Assembly: GCA_013398955.1 (NCBI GenBank)
Contig: VWPU01002083.1
Span: forward strand, 558,001 to 622,000
DNA: 64,000 bases
From: Callaeas wilsoni
Taxonomy: Eukaryota > Chordata > Aves > Passeriformes > Callaeidae
Reading direction: 5' to 3'
This document shows, piece by piece, positions 48,339 to 58,290 of this stretch. The stretch's first letter is position 1, and each line of letters starts with the position of its first letter. The notes under the pieces are model-generated. The model saw only the letters and a program-made list of their open reading frames with translations. It was not told the origin of the DNA and did no database searches. The translations under genes were made by a program, and so were the position numbers.

Positions 48339-51119
48339 CCATCAGAATGCTTCCTGGAGGCTTTTTAGCAGAAGGCCTGGCACTCACAGCTTGCACACGC
48401 CAGCAGGTGCTGGTGACCACACCACTCTGTAACATCAAAGGACACTTTCAATACCCAGGAAGGTTGGATTCTCTGCTCAGAGGGAAAATTTGCAGGCATT
48501 TATTTGCATGTAAAATCCTCTCCATGCATTTTGTGTGGGCAAATGATGGGGCAAACCGACTGCTCCCCATTGTCTGCCTTCAAAAATATTCACTTTGTGA
48601 GCCATCATTGACTCTGCATGAAGTGGGTGTGAGCACAGGTGCTGCCACACCTGTCCAGTGGAAGCTGAAGTCCCAGCCAGCCCCCTGTTCTCCCTGCCAC
48701 TGTGCCACCCTGTGCCTGACCTCTGGGGTGCTGGGTGCTCAGGCCACTGAGAATGCACAGGAGGTGTCACTGCACAACAAGTGAAACGGGAATTCACTTG
48801 CCATGCAGAAACAGAGGGTGAGAGATGTCACTCCCCCATTTATACATAGGCACATGTCTGTGTCAGTGTTTTAAAAGCACGGTTTAAGGGCATGTGTGAT
48901 CTCTGCTGCTGAATGAATGGCTGTTCTCAGCCAGGCAGGCTCAGATACCTGTGCAGGTGAAAGATTTATTGCCATTGCTCTGACAGATAAACCAGCAGTG
49001 TAAATACAGCTCACAGACTCTGCGTGGAGCAGTTCTGTGCCCTGGCTCACACCCATCCACATCAGCCTCACTGAGATCCCCACAGTGCTCACACTCACAG
49101 CCTCCTCTACAGCACTTCAGCCTCATTTTTACTAAGGTGGGATGTGAAACTCTTACTGTCTCTGGTTTCCATCCCTACCAAACCCCCACCTGACATCCCC
49201 TGGGCATGACCCACACCCTCATCCCCCCATCAGATCTTGACGCTTTAACACTCATGAGACAACAACAGCTGCCATCAGATATTGTCCCAAAGGCCTGCTT
49301 TGTCTTAGGAAGGGTCGTGGTCACCAGCTGCCCCAGGAAAGGGGCAGGAAGCCTTCTCAGGCAAAGGGAGTTCCATCTCAGCCACACAGCTCCATGGATC
49401 ACCTTCAGTGAGAAAGGCTTCTTGCCGTTCAATATGATGCTTGCAAAGGAGGGATACTCATCACTGTGAGGTCTCCACGGGTTTGCATGAGGTCAACTCA
49501 CTCAGCTGCCTGCTGAAACATGAATGACCATCCTGAAAGATGCTGTCAAACCTTCGTGCAAAGCACGATCTGAGCCAATTTCTGAAGTTTCTGAGAAACC
49601 AAACTAACTCCAGGGTGGGGAGGAGATTGTAGCCAAAGGACCTGTTGGACTATTTTCAAGAGTATTCCTTGAAAACACAAGAAGGCCCAGGAGTGTATAC
49701 GTGTGTGTGTGTGTACACATACATATACATCTCTTTCCTTCCCTTCCAACAGCTTTTCCTGCTCATCCTCTCCCTTAATTGAGATTTTTTAGCTCTGACA
49801 GTGGATCACAGCAGTAATTATTTTCTTGATCTCTTGCCACACACTCTCTTTCATCTAAACTGTTTCACCCACTCACTTTTGTGCAAATAAATGAGACACA
49901 GCAAACACGTGAGTGGTGCATTCATGCAGCAGAGGGAATAGGAAATTCAAATTGGGGCAGCAGGGCTGTCTCCAGCCTTGCAGGACTCCATGGAAAGTGC
50001 CTTTGGGACTTTACGTAGCTTCTTCTCCAACTGTATTTTTTTTCCCTCTGTTCTAAAGCCTGTTTCCAACTCTCACCATTACAGAAGTCCTCATGGCACT
50101 TAGAAATGAACCTAGATACTCTGTTAAAATTCTGTAAGGACATGAAAAGAACTCCTGACCTCTGGAGCTTTATATAGACCTCTCCTGGCATTTTTGTTGC
50201 TTCTTTAACCTGATTAATCTGTCCAAAATAACTGCCATTGATTCGTTTCTGTTTTCAGAAAAACACAGGTTGGGTTCTTTCTGGTGGAAAAATATTTTGT
50301 CAGAAATATTTTGACTTTATTTCCAAACTGCGAAGCGCTTGCTAGTTCCTTTCTGTAATTATTATGCATTTTTTACATGTCAGAGAGAACACTGAAATGA
50401 AAGGGATGAGCTGCTCTTGGCAAACCTGATCTCCTTTTCTCATTGTTTCTTTTCCGTAGCTTAGGGAGGAATATATCATTTTGTGCAAGAAGGGAAAATT
50501 CCTGCTATTTTCAGTGCTGTGAATGCTGGGAGTTCGATGACATGCAGTCACTGTGCTTGCCAATGCAACGGGACACCAGCTCAGCTGTACTTTTGGCTCG
50601 GTCCTGCGCTTTCTAGGAACCATTTCACAGCACTACCACCACTGGTGAGGAGCACGAGGGAAGGGGCAGAATCCTCCTGTTGCAACACCCCATCCTGGCT
50701 TTTTGCACCTGCGCTGAGCCGACTTTTGACAAAGCGGTGAAATGACACTCACAGCTCGAGGGAGGGCATTGCCAGCTCACCGCGAGGAAGCACAGCCCTT
50801 CTTCATGTGGGGGATGCTGCAGAGATCCAATCCGGGCTGCCCTGCAGCTCCTGGCTCTGCTCCTGCACGCTGGAGCTGGCACCGTGGGCTCCAGCTCCTG
50901 ACACCTGTGCGTGCCAACACTTGTGCTGGATCTGGGAGCAGCTCAACACCTGCAGCGTGCTCAGAGATCACCACCCGCCCTCTCAAAACCCCTCTGGGGG
51001 GCTGCTCGACTTGTTAAAGGTTTTTCTTCCTCCCCTCCACTTTGTGTTGCCCGCGAGTGGCAATGACAGAAAGCAGAATGAAGTTCGAGCCTTTGATGTT
51101 CACCGTGTCTGCTTTTCAG

Positions 51120-51365
51120 CTGTGGCTGTCTTGCGCCAAGGGAAATATAGGTTGGATATTAGGAGAAAATTTTTTACAGAGAGAGTGATAAAATATTGGA
51201 ATGGTCTACCCAGGGAGGTGGTGGAATCAGCATCCCTGGACGCATTTAAAAAGAGATTGGATGTGGCACTCAGTGCCATGGTTTAGTTTAGTTGAGGTGT
51301 TGGGACAGAGGTTGGACTCGATGATCTTGAAGGTCTCTTCCAACTTGAAATATATGAAATATGAA
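51120..51365 (+). mobile_element. CR1-type LINE tail with a different 3' end
   Basis: The reverse-transcriptase C-terminal section is intact to its natural stop (TAG at 51284-51286), with '[20 protein letters not shown]' and '[11 protein letters not shown]'. The 3' UTR is 'gttgggacagaggttggac', 'tcgatgatcttgaaggtc', 'tcttccaac'. Instead of the ATTCTATG-type ending it closes with gaaatat units (51347-51366). The residues ([11 protein letters not shown] rather than EAVAAPSLEVF) and tail mark a subfamily different from the other CR1 copies here. The retroviral LTRs of some birds carry similar strings, so an LTR origin is a minor alternative. Confidence 0.8.
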
Positions 51366-52613
51366 ATGAATGTGGCTGGTAACAACCCAAACTCCACTCC
51401 CACAAAGCTGCTACCAGGCTTCCCAAGCAGCAGCTCTATGGAAATGTGGGAACTTTCCACCAGCGGTAGTTCCTTTACTAGCAGTCACTGAATACTACCT
51501 GCAATGAGAAAGCAACGGGTGTGAGAGCTGGTGTTAGGCTGATGTCTGTTATCATCTTTCTCTTTATCTGGAGGTATTTTTTATCTGGGGACAAAAAACC
51601 CTCACCCTAAATGAGTGCAAATTTAAAAAAAAAAGCCTGACAATTTAGAGGATGAAGATACACTCAACTTCTTATAGACATCATTAGAAGTTGTCACTCT
51701 GGACATTTTTCTGGACAATTTTTTAGTTTATTTTATTCAGTAATAGACCTGTCCATATGGAGAACACAAGAAGATGAAGCCTGGAATTTTAAGGATTCTC
51801 AGGGAATGCTGTGGGAGGGAATTTAAGGTATGCTGTTCAAGCCACAGTTGTTAGTGAACTCAGAACGCTTCAAATTTTCCCTAATATCATAAATTGGCTT
51901 TTATAGAACCATAAACATCAGATCAGACAGTGCTGGCAGGTGTGCCAGTGGCAGTGCTGACAATCTGCCAGGCATGAGAGCTTCTAGAAAGTGATCAACA
52001 CTGGGATAGCAAAACCAGGTGAGAATCCAGACTCACAACCAGCACCACCTTTGCACTGGCATGCTGGCATGGCTAAAGAAAATTAATTATCCTTCAATGG
52101 TGTTATACTGTTACTAAACAGGTTATTAAGGTAAAAGGGAAATTAGCTTTACTATTAAAGTTTTTTTGTGATGCTCAAATCATTCTTTACATTAGTATTA
52201 CCCTTCTGGGAAAGTAAACCATCTTCCTGAACAATACAAACCCACCAGTAGCAAGAATGAGCACAAATAAAAGGTGAGAGGTGATAGTTATTTTGCTCTG
52301 TGTGGTTCCCCCACTTCCAGGTCCAGCTTCTTGGCAGCAGACCGGGTGTTGAACTCCCCAGTACACATGCAGGAAATCAGCAACATAGAGACTGCTTCTC
52401 AAGCTGCAGAAAAGATGTTTGTAGGGTTTCTAAAAAAACCCTAAAACTCTAAATATAGAGTCTCTTGGGATGAATTAAACTGATCTGGTGTCACAGTAGC
52501 CCAGGTAACTTTTGCAAAACCGGTCACCAAAAAAAATCAACATCTGCCCTACACACTGAGGTAAAAAGCAGGCAGGAGGACTTACCCTGCTGAAAAAAAG
52601 TCATTTTCCCTGA
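51366..52613. other. Unassigned non-coding DNA
   Basis: No gene is recognised; AT-rich in 51.5-52.2 kb. The small frames have no domain. Confidence 0.4.
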
Positions 52614-53125
52614 GTGTATGTGCTTAGCCCGGGCTGGAGCCATCTGTTCCGAGGAGCGAGTCGCCTTACAGCGAGCGAGTGTGTGTACACAGGAGTGTGT
52701 GTTTGCTGCTCCCTGACCCAGAATCGGGCTGTTATATAAACCCTGGGATTATCAATAACCTCACTTTACAAACCAGCTCCCGTTCAACTCATTAAAGGAT
52801 TGTGTCTCTGCCTGTTCTGACTCATTTAGCCTCTTTGGCATTCTTTCTGTTAACGAAGATAGCAACTCATTACTCCGCACAAGCTGAAACACCCATAGGT
52901 TAACTCGCTTTCCCCTTTTGAAACGATTCTTTTACAAGGGCATTGCAGCAGTTCCTCCTGCCCTGGCACAGCAGGCGCCAGGCCAGCCAGCAGCTGGGTA
53001 TTCTGACCTCAAAGACATGATCTGAAATCACGGCTGGAGGTATCTGAAGCACCCCGGCCGGGGTAATCCAGCCAACTTTCACCACTCTCAAGCTCGGGTC
53101 CCGCCTTTATCGCGTACGACATTAC
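52614..53125 (+). promoter_or_regulatory. CpG-enriched patch with TATA box, candidate promoter or enhancer
   Basis: CpGs cluster at 52629-52730 (for example gcccgggc, gagcgagtcgcc, gcgagcgag) and again at 53052-53120 (ccccggccgggg, atcgcgtacgac). An exact TATATAAA sits at 52733-52740, which would place a start near 52765 on the plus strand. An AP-1-type TGACTCA lies at 52819-52825. No credible first coding exon follows. It may be a non-coding promoter, a distal enhancer, or a chance TATA word next to a CpG cluster. Confidence 0.35.
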
Positions 53126-53540
53126 ATCACCTCCTTGCAATGAAACATATAATCAAAAACCCAAAGGCTGACTGTCTCTAGGGCACTGGGAAGAACCAGT
53201 TCTCAGGGAGAAGATGAGATGTGACCCTGTTTCTTTAAGCTTTTGCCATATTGAATTAACTTGCCTGTAAGTAGGTTTGTAACACTGTCCTTTTTTCCTT
53301 CAACCAGCTCTGCAATCTGACCAGGACAATGCGATCAGCAAAAAACTCTTCTTGGAAATCCTAGAATTTGCTTCCCTGGTTCTTCTGGGCCTCAGCTCTT
53401 GTGCAATCTGCTGTCTTGCATAGAGCCATGCTCTTCTTCCCTCCTAGCAACTCATCCCACACAATCCACTGCAACTGCTCAAGGTCTGCTTTACAGACTG
53501 AAAGGCTCCTTCATCTCTGATTTTTTTTTCTCTTAATAGG

Positions 53541-53751
53541 CTTTGTGGGATTTGACTCTAAACTCAAAAAATCAGCCAAACTTGAAGGTGTAAAATTCCT
53601 CAGTGTTGGCCAATGCTGTGAGTTTAAATCTCAGCGTAGCCAGGGTAGAATTAAAAGTGCTCCCAGCCTGAAAGTGATGGCTCTGTACCGGCCAGTGCCA
53701 CCTGAAAACATATCAGAGCCACTTTTGAGGAAAAGCATTTTACTGGCTTAA
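53541..53751 (+). other. Candidate 3' terminal coding exon, unidentified
   Basis: A strong acceptor, an uninterrupted pyrimidine run then 'tctcttaatag', ends at 53539-53540 or one base away. The frame that follows stays open for about 69 codons to TAA at 53749-53751. The peptide is hydrophilic and basic with a proline-containing end (LYRPVPPENISEPLLRKS), without a known domain. An AATAAA lies at 53875-53880, about 125 bp past the stop, as expected for a terminal exon. The frame starts in phase 1, so it would need an upstream exon; none was found. No homology is recognised. It could be a real lineage-specific or fast-evolving terminal exon, or chance. Confidence 0.3.
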
Positions 53752-53848
53752 TGAATGATTGCTAAAAAAAAAAAAAAAATTTCCAGATTACTTGANCTGG
53801 CTGAATGAATGATTGCTCAAAAAAAAAATTAATTTCCAGATTACTTTG
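53743..53848 (+). repeat. 54-bp tandem duplication with ambiguous base at the junction
   Basis: Copy 1 (53743-53796) and copy 2 (53797-53848) share 'ctggct-aatgaatgattgct', a poly-A run (17 and 10 A, the second broken by tta) and 'atttccagattactt'. The only N in the window, 53796, lies exactly at the junction. The stop codon of the candidate exon lies inside copy 1. Confidence 0.9.
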
Positions 53849-53874
53849 TAAAGGAATAACCTGGACAAAACCAG

Positions 53875-53880
53875 AATAAA
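53875..53880 (+). promoter_or_regulatory. AATAAA polyadenylation-type hexamer
   Basis: Exact AATAAA 125 bp after the stop of the candidate terminal exon. Such hexamers are common by chance in AT-rich DNA, and only the spacing to the open frame makes it of interest. Confidence 0.35.
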
Positions 53881-53975
53881 GAAACAAACACAACACAAAT
53901 CCTTCTGAATTCACCCAAAAGTAGAGGGCACTGTGGTTGGACTTAAGCAAAATAAAGCAAAGAGGGGAGAGAGAA

Positions 53976-54455
53976 AGAGAAGAGAAGAGAAGAGAAGAGA
54001 AGAGAAGAGAAGAGAAGAGAAGAGAAGAGAAGAGAAGAGAAGAGAAGAGAAGAGAAGAGAAGAGAAGAGAAGAGAAGAGAAGAGAAGAGAAGAGAAGAGA
54101 AGAGAAGAGAAGAGAAGAGAAGAGAAGAGAAGAGAAGAGAAGAGAAGAGAAGAGAAGAGAAGAGAAGAGAAGAGAAGAGAAGAGAAGAGAAGAGAAGAGA
54201 AGAGAAGAGAAGAGAAGAGAAGAGAAGAGAAGAGAAGAGAAGAGAAGAGAAGAGAAGAGAAGAGAAGAGAAGAGAAGAGAAGAGAAGAGAAGAGAAGAGA
54301 AGAGAAGAGAAGAGAAGAGAAGAGAAGAGAAGAGAAGAGAAGAGAAGAGAAGAGAAGAGAAGAGAAGAGAAGAGAAGAGAAGAGAAGAGAAGAGAAGAGA
54401 AGAGAAGAGAAGAGAAGAGAAGAGAAGAGAAGAGAAGAGAAGAGAAGAGAAGAGA
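53976..54455 (+). repeat. (AGAGA)n pentanucleotide array, about 96 copies
   Basis: About 480 bp of pure 5-bp units, all purine on the plus strand, with no visible interruption until agagagaaga at 54451-54460. It follows an A-rich lead-in (53950-53975). Polypurine mirror repeats like this can form triplex (H-DNA) structures. Length in the assembly is probably a lower or approximate bound. Its translation gives long REEKR-type open frames in two plus frames that are not genes. Confidence 0.98.
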
Positions 54456-55248
54456 GAAGAGATTAAAATTAGGAGGCAGTTAAATTTTTTTTAAGCAAAG
54501 CTATAGGACTACAGGCAAAACCAAGGAAAATTATGTTGCTCTTCCTGTGGAAAAGTTATGAAATTCCAATTGAGAGAGTGTTCTGATCCATCTGAGGCTG
54601 GCATTTTAATGGGGCTGGTTTCTCCAAGGCAGCCCATTACAGCCCCATTCAATATTTCTAACCATTGTGGAAAAATGCCATGTGCCAACCACTATTTTCC
54701 ACAATTTTCTTCAGAAAATCTGAAAGAAATGCAGAAAATTGATTTGAAGCCCTGGCAGAGAGATAGAGAAACAGTAGCACAAGGCTGCAGGCCAGTAATT
54801 TATGTTTCGAATGTCACTGAGTGCTCTGCCTATAATTTCAGGGGAGAATGATAATAATTAAAAGCACAAACTCTCCAGTCATTTCTTACAAGGGAAAAAG
54901 CTGAATGTAGTAAGTGTAGGGATTTCTTTAAGTGCTTAACTTTTCCAGTGGAGTTTCAAAAATTAAATATAGTAATAATATCTGTCCTCCAAAGTTATCC
55001 CAATGAGCTTTCCAATGGCTAGAGGGGAAGCACTTCAGCTACCACGCACATGCAGACACTGCTGAAGGAAATGTGGGGCTGTTTGACAGCAGGCAGCTCC
55101 CCACGACCCCTGCAGCCCACAGATGGGGACCAGCACAAAGTGCTCCCCTGGGACACGCAGAAACTGCCAGTGGTGTCACTGGGAGGGCAGGGAGGGCTCC
55201 AGCACGTCCCTGCCCAGCACTCTGAGGGGTGGTGAAGAGACACCTGAG
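54456..55248. other. Unassigned non-coding DNA
   Basis: No gene is recognised. A 97-codon frame from an ATG at 54558 has no domain. GC content rises after 55.03 kb. Confidence 0.4.
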
Positions 55249-55465
55249 CTAGAGGTCACGGAACCGTGGAATAGCTTGAGTTGGAAGGGATCTTAAAGGC
55301 TGCCTTATTCCAACCCCCTGCCATGGACACGGACACCTTCCACTATCCCAAGGTGCTCTGAGCCCCATCCAACCTGGTCTCGGACACTTCCAGGGATGGG
55401 GCAGCCACAGCTTCCCTGGGCGGCCTGTGCCAGGGCCTCCCCACCCTCTGAGAAAAGAACTTCCT
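55249..55465 (-). mobile_element. CR1 LINE tail, minus strand
   Basis: On the minus strand the RT C-terminus is readable ('FFSQRVGRPWHRPPREAVAA', then 'PSLEVSETRLDGAQSTLG'). It is followed by 'ggaaggtgtccgtgtccatgg', 'ggttggaataaggcagcc' and the 'tcc-acggttccgtgac' terminus. It is the same general subfamily as the copies at 463 and 28310 but in the opposite orientation. 5'-truncated near 55465. Confidence 0.88.
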
Positions 55466-57850
55466 AATGAAGGTCCAGCACCATGAGCAGCCATGGGGAT
55501 GTTCTAACTTGTACCAGGACTTGCTCATTTGGATTTAGCCTGGGATCTCTTGTACAATGCCCCACCAAATGAGCTGTTCCTGAGGAAGCAGCCTGAGGCA
55601 AATCTGAACACAGAGCCAAGAATGGCAGGCAGGTTATCAGAGCAACCAGCTCTGCTTCTGGCTTAAAGCTCTTGAGGTGTCCAAGGTGACCTCTGTAGAC
55701 AACACGGGCTCCAGTTCGGCTCCCGCAGTGCTTGCTGGAGTGTGTGGCCACTGCGCAAGGGTTCCAGAGGGGGTGTTTATTTGGGTCCACACCAAGCCCA
55801 AGCCTCTCCTGGGCTGATTCTGCAGTGACTGGGATGTTATTGCCAGGTTCCAATTGAACTCAAGGGGCAGGGTGCTCACTGCAGGTAAGCCCAGTCCCCC
55901 AGCACTATCCCTGGCTGCAGGGGACAGGCTACCAACGTGCAAACCATCACTTGCCACAGCCAGCTCTCCACAGGGGTATCCCATGGGAATCTCTGAGGAT
56001 GATCATTCATCCTGCAAATAAAACGTGCTTTCCTTACCAGTGGGAGCAGAACCCCAAAGAGCTGTTGAAATTGCAAAGGACACACAGGAACAGCGAGAGC
56101 ATTTCCCCTCCTTTGGTGAAGTCAGCAGGAATTACATATAAGCACCTAAGGAGCCAACTTCCTATTCCGCAAACAGGGATCATCTCCTCTACAAATTATT
56201 AAATTTGCCAACGGCTTTAATCTATAAAGAAAAAAAAAAGGCACTTTTAACTTTTCACATCCACTCTGTCAAGCATAGGGACATTTCTCAAGGCGTTTAT
56301 TGCACTCATTGAGGAAAAATTAGACATAGAAGTAGTACTTTACATACTCAAGAAAACTAAAAGGATGGTCACATTTCAGTAGGTGTTGTTATATGCACAG
56401 CAAAATCTAAACACTTTATTTATGAAAACAAAAAAATCAATAGACAAGAGATCGAATAAAAATTCTGGACTGAGGAGATATTTCAGTTTTGTCAAGAATG
56501 TGCCCACTACGTTAATACTATATTTTGCCTAGATTTTTTCAAACCAAGTAAATCAGAGAATCTTTCTGGATGCAGGCAGTGTCACTGCAGAGATAAATGG
56601 CTCTCAAATATTAGTTTCTAACTGGGTAAACACTGACCCTTTGACCATTGACCATTTGTCCACAAATCATAATATTTACTGAAATACAAAGGAGATGTAT
56701 GTACTGCTGCATACAGTAACCTTTTATTTCAGCAGAATATCCTCCTGGCAGTATCTCATATTGATTATGAACAGGACTGGAATTAGGACAAATGTAATAA
56801 ATTTTTTTATTAGTGCTGCGTCCAAATGCTCTTTCATCGTCCAGAATCTAAATATTCATAAAAAAATAAGGAAATGAATAAATAAATAAATAGGCAAATA
56901 AATAAATAAATACATTTATATCTTTTCTAGTAGGTAAAAGATTAAATATGTCTTTTACAGGAGGAACATTTTGGAAAATGGTTTGACTGTGAATGACATA
57001 ATCTATGCCTGCCTGAGTTTGAAGACAGCCTGAAGAAAGGTGTAAATACCTAAATTTTTTATTCATCTCAGTCAGGTATTAACTCATTTTTCTTCTTAGC
57101 AACATACGTCAGAAGGCAGAGGGTGATCTCACTATTTGCTCTGCCAACTTGTTAGAAATTCCCACTGGAAACATTTAGAAGGAAAATTATCCCTCAGAGA
57201 TATAACACTTTGAAGTTCCCAGCAGCTTCCCTGGATACATTTAGCTGTGTGGAGGGGTATGAGCAGCAAAAATCCCCAGAGGAATGCAAATTCCATGGAA
57301 CAGGATAGCCAAACCTCCCTGCTAGAGTGGTGGTGTGCTTTGCTGGACACAGTAATCCCATCTCAAGCCATAAATACCTTGCAAAAAGTAGCTGATCCTA
57401 CCTTGGGCAGGGCTTTTGCTCATTGTTGGAATGGGAATGCTGAGAAGTGGCCTTTAGTACCAGTTTATGACTGCACTAACACAATTAAACATTTTGCTGA
57501 TTTAACTGAGGGCAGAACTTGACCCTCAGTCCTCGTTAGCTCCACTCCATGTCAGAGACACTTCAACCACCAGACCTGTGTTCCAAACCTTATTATGGTA
57601 TGTTATCATGTACTAAATATGTGATTAATGATAACTGAGAACCACTTAATGAAAGGTTTTCTTGCTTTTTCTATTTATATTACCGCATGTAATCTGAACT
57701 TCTGATAATTAAATGTTACATAAAATATTCCAATACTAGCAAGCCTAGGAGCATCTTTTTGAACACTTGGCAACCTTGTAATGGTTTGTCATTAACAAGC
57801 ATGCCCTAATGTGACATTCCACTTCAGCACCCTCTCTGAGAAGGTTGTTT
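55466..57850. other. Unassigned non-coding DNA
   Basis: No gene is recognised. Minus-strand frames of 115-129 codons at 55.5-56.0 kb overlap each other in two frames and carry no domain. An (AAAT)n microsatellite is listed separately. Confidence 0.4.
56874..56912 (+). repeat. (AATA)n tetranucleotide microsatellite, interrupted
   Basis: About nine aata/aaat units in two blocks separated by 'ggcaa'. Confidence 0.9.
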
Positions 57851-57987
57851 TTTTTTTTTTTCCCCATTGCAGCAAGGAGCTGAAGGCTGAGTTATCCAGC
57901 AGAAGAAGCAGGTGTTGCAGCGCTGCTCCCCGTGGAGGTTATTTCAATACCCAGACGTCATTAGCGCTGAGCTACAGGACGTTGTAG
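57851..57987 (+). other. Candidate exon with splice acceptor, unidentified
   Basis: A long poly-T tract (57848-57861) leads into 'tccccattgcag', a strong 3' splice-site match ending at 57872. Only one frame is open after it, for 37 codons to TAG at 57985-57987. It encodes a basic, C/R/S-rich stretch (SSRRSRCCSAAPRGG). CpGs are unusually frequent from here to 58160. A terminal or non-coding exon is possible. No AATAAA was noticed within the next 250 bp. Confidence 0.22.
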
Positions 57988-57995
57988 TGCAGTAA

Positions 57996-58196
57996 ATGCG
58001 TCACGTTGCACTGGCTGCCATGGTCCTCTGGTGCATCCTGCCATGGATCATCCCGGGATCCTGTCAGCAAAGGTTGTTTGAAAGGGAGGGACTGGCTCCC
58101 GTGAGCAGGAACTGCAGAGCAACGAGGAAGATTGCAATCTATTTCCCCTCATTTTATAGACGCTACCTTCCTTACACACACTTGGCACTGAAATAA
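57996..58196 (+). other. 66-codon micro-ORF with signal-peptide-like N-terminus
   Basis: An ATG at 57996 opens a 66-codon frame. Its first 25 residues have a short basic n-region, a hydrophobic core (VALAAMVLWCILPWIIPG) and a polar SCQQ end, the shape of a secretory signal peptide. The rest is basic and aromatic-rich. It ends about 20 bp before a CR1 fragment. The Kozak context is weak (T at -3). No family is recognised, and a hydrophobic stretch this short can be chance. Confidence 0.2.
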
Positions 58197-58214
58197 GGGA
58201 AAAATACTGCGAAT

Positions 58215-58290
58215 TCAGGAGGTTGGAAGGGACCTTTAAAGGTCGTCTCGTCCAACCTCCCTCAATAAGCAGGGACAGTCAACGGGTCCA
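58215..58290 (-). mobile_element. CR1 3'-end fragment, minus strand
   Basis: The string 'ggaggttggaagggaccttt', 'aaaggtcgtctcgtccaacc', 'tccctcaataagcaggga' is the reverse complement of the CR1 3' UTR of older subfamilies (TCCCTGCT-, GGTTGGACGAGATGACCTTT, AAGGTCCCTTCCAACC). The coding part and terminal repeats are missing. Confidence 0.75.

Larger units (their letters stand above)
40201..51119. other. About 11 kb without recognised genes
   Basis: No gene or RNA is recognised. From about 41.5 kb onward the DNA is GC-richer, and open frames become long on both strands by chance: 171 codons at 42986-42471 (minus), 196 at 46930-47520 (plus, GTG start) and 216 at 48134-48784 (plus, translating the TTTA repeat). 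They overlap each other, have no domain, and lack a consistent start or splice context. Small repeats are a (CCA)n run at 42030-42048, (TTTA)n at 48306-48338 and a GT patch at 49698-49714. Confidence 0.4.

Noticed and set aside
48134..48784. 216-codon plus-strand frame
   Set aside because: It crosses the TTTA microsatellite, has no domain, and lies in a GC-richer stretch where long frames occur on both strands.
50807..51286. 159-codon frame ending in reverse-transcriptase-like sequence
   Set aside because: Only its last ~50 codons are CR1; the rest is unrelated DNA read through by chance, so it is not a fusion gene.
52765..53540. Two-exon protein gene joining the TATA region to the orphan exon through the gtaagt donor at 53267
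   Set aside because: The frame that would enter the orphan exon in phase meets a TAA three codons before the donor, so the first exon cannot be coding as drawn; a non-coding first exon remains possible.
53610..53640. B-box-like string 'gagtttaaatctc' suggesting a tRNA or SINE
   Set aside because: No A box, no cloverleaf partners, and it lies inside the candidate exon frame.
53933..54494. Two long plus-strand frames (177 and 185 codons) of repeating REEKR
   Set aside because: They are translations of the AGAGA microsatellite; a 5-bp unit without a stop word is open in several frames automatically.
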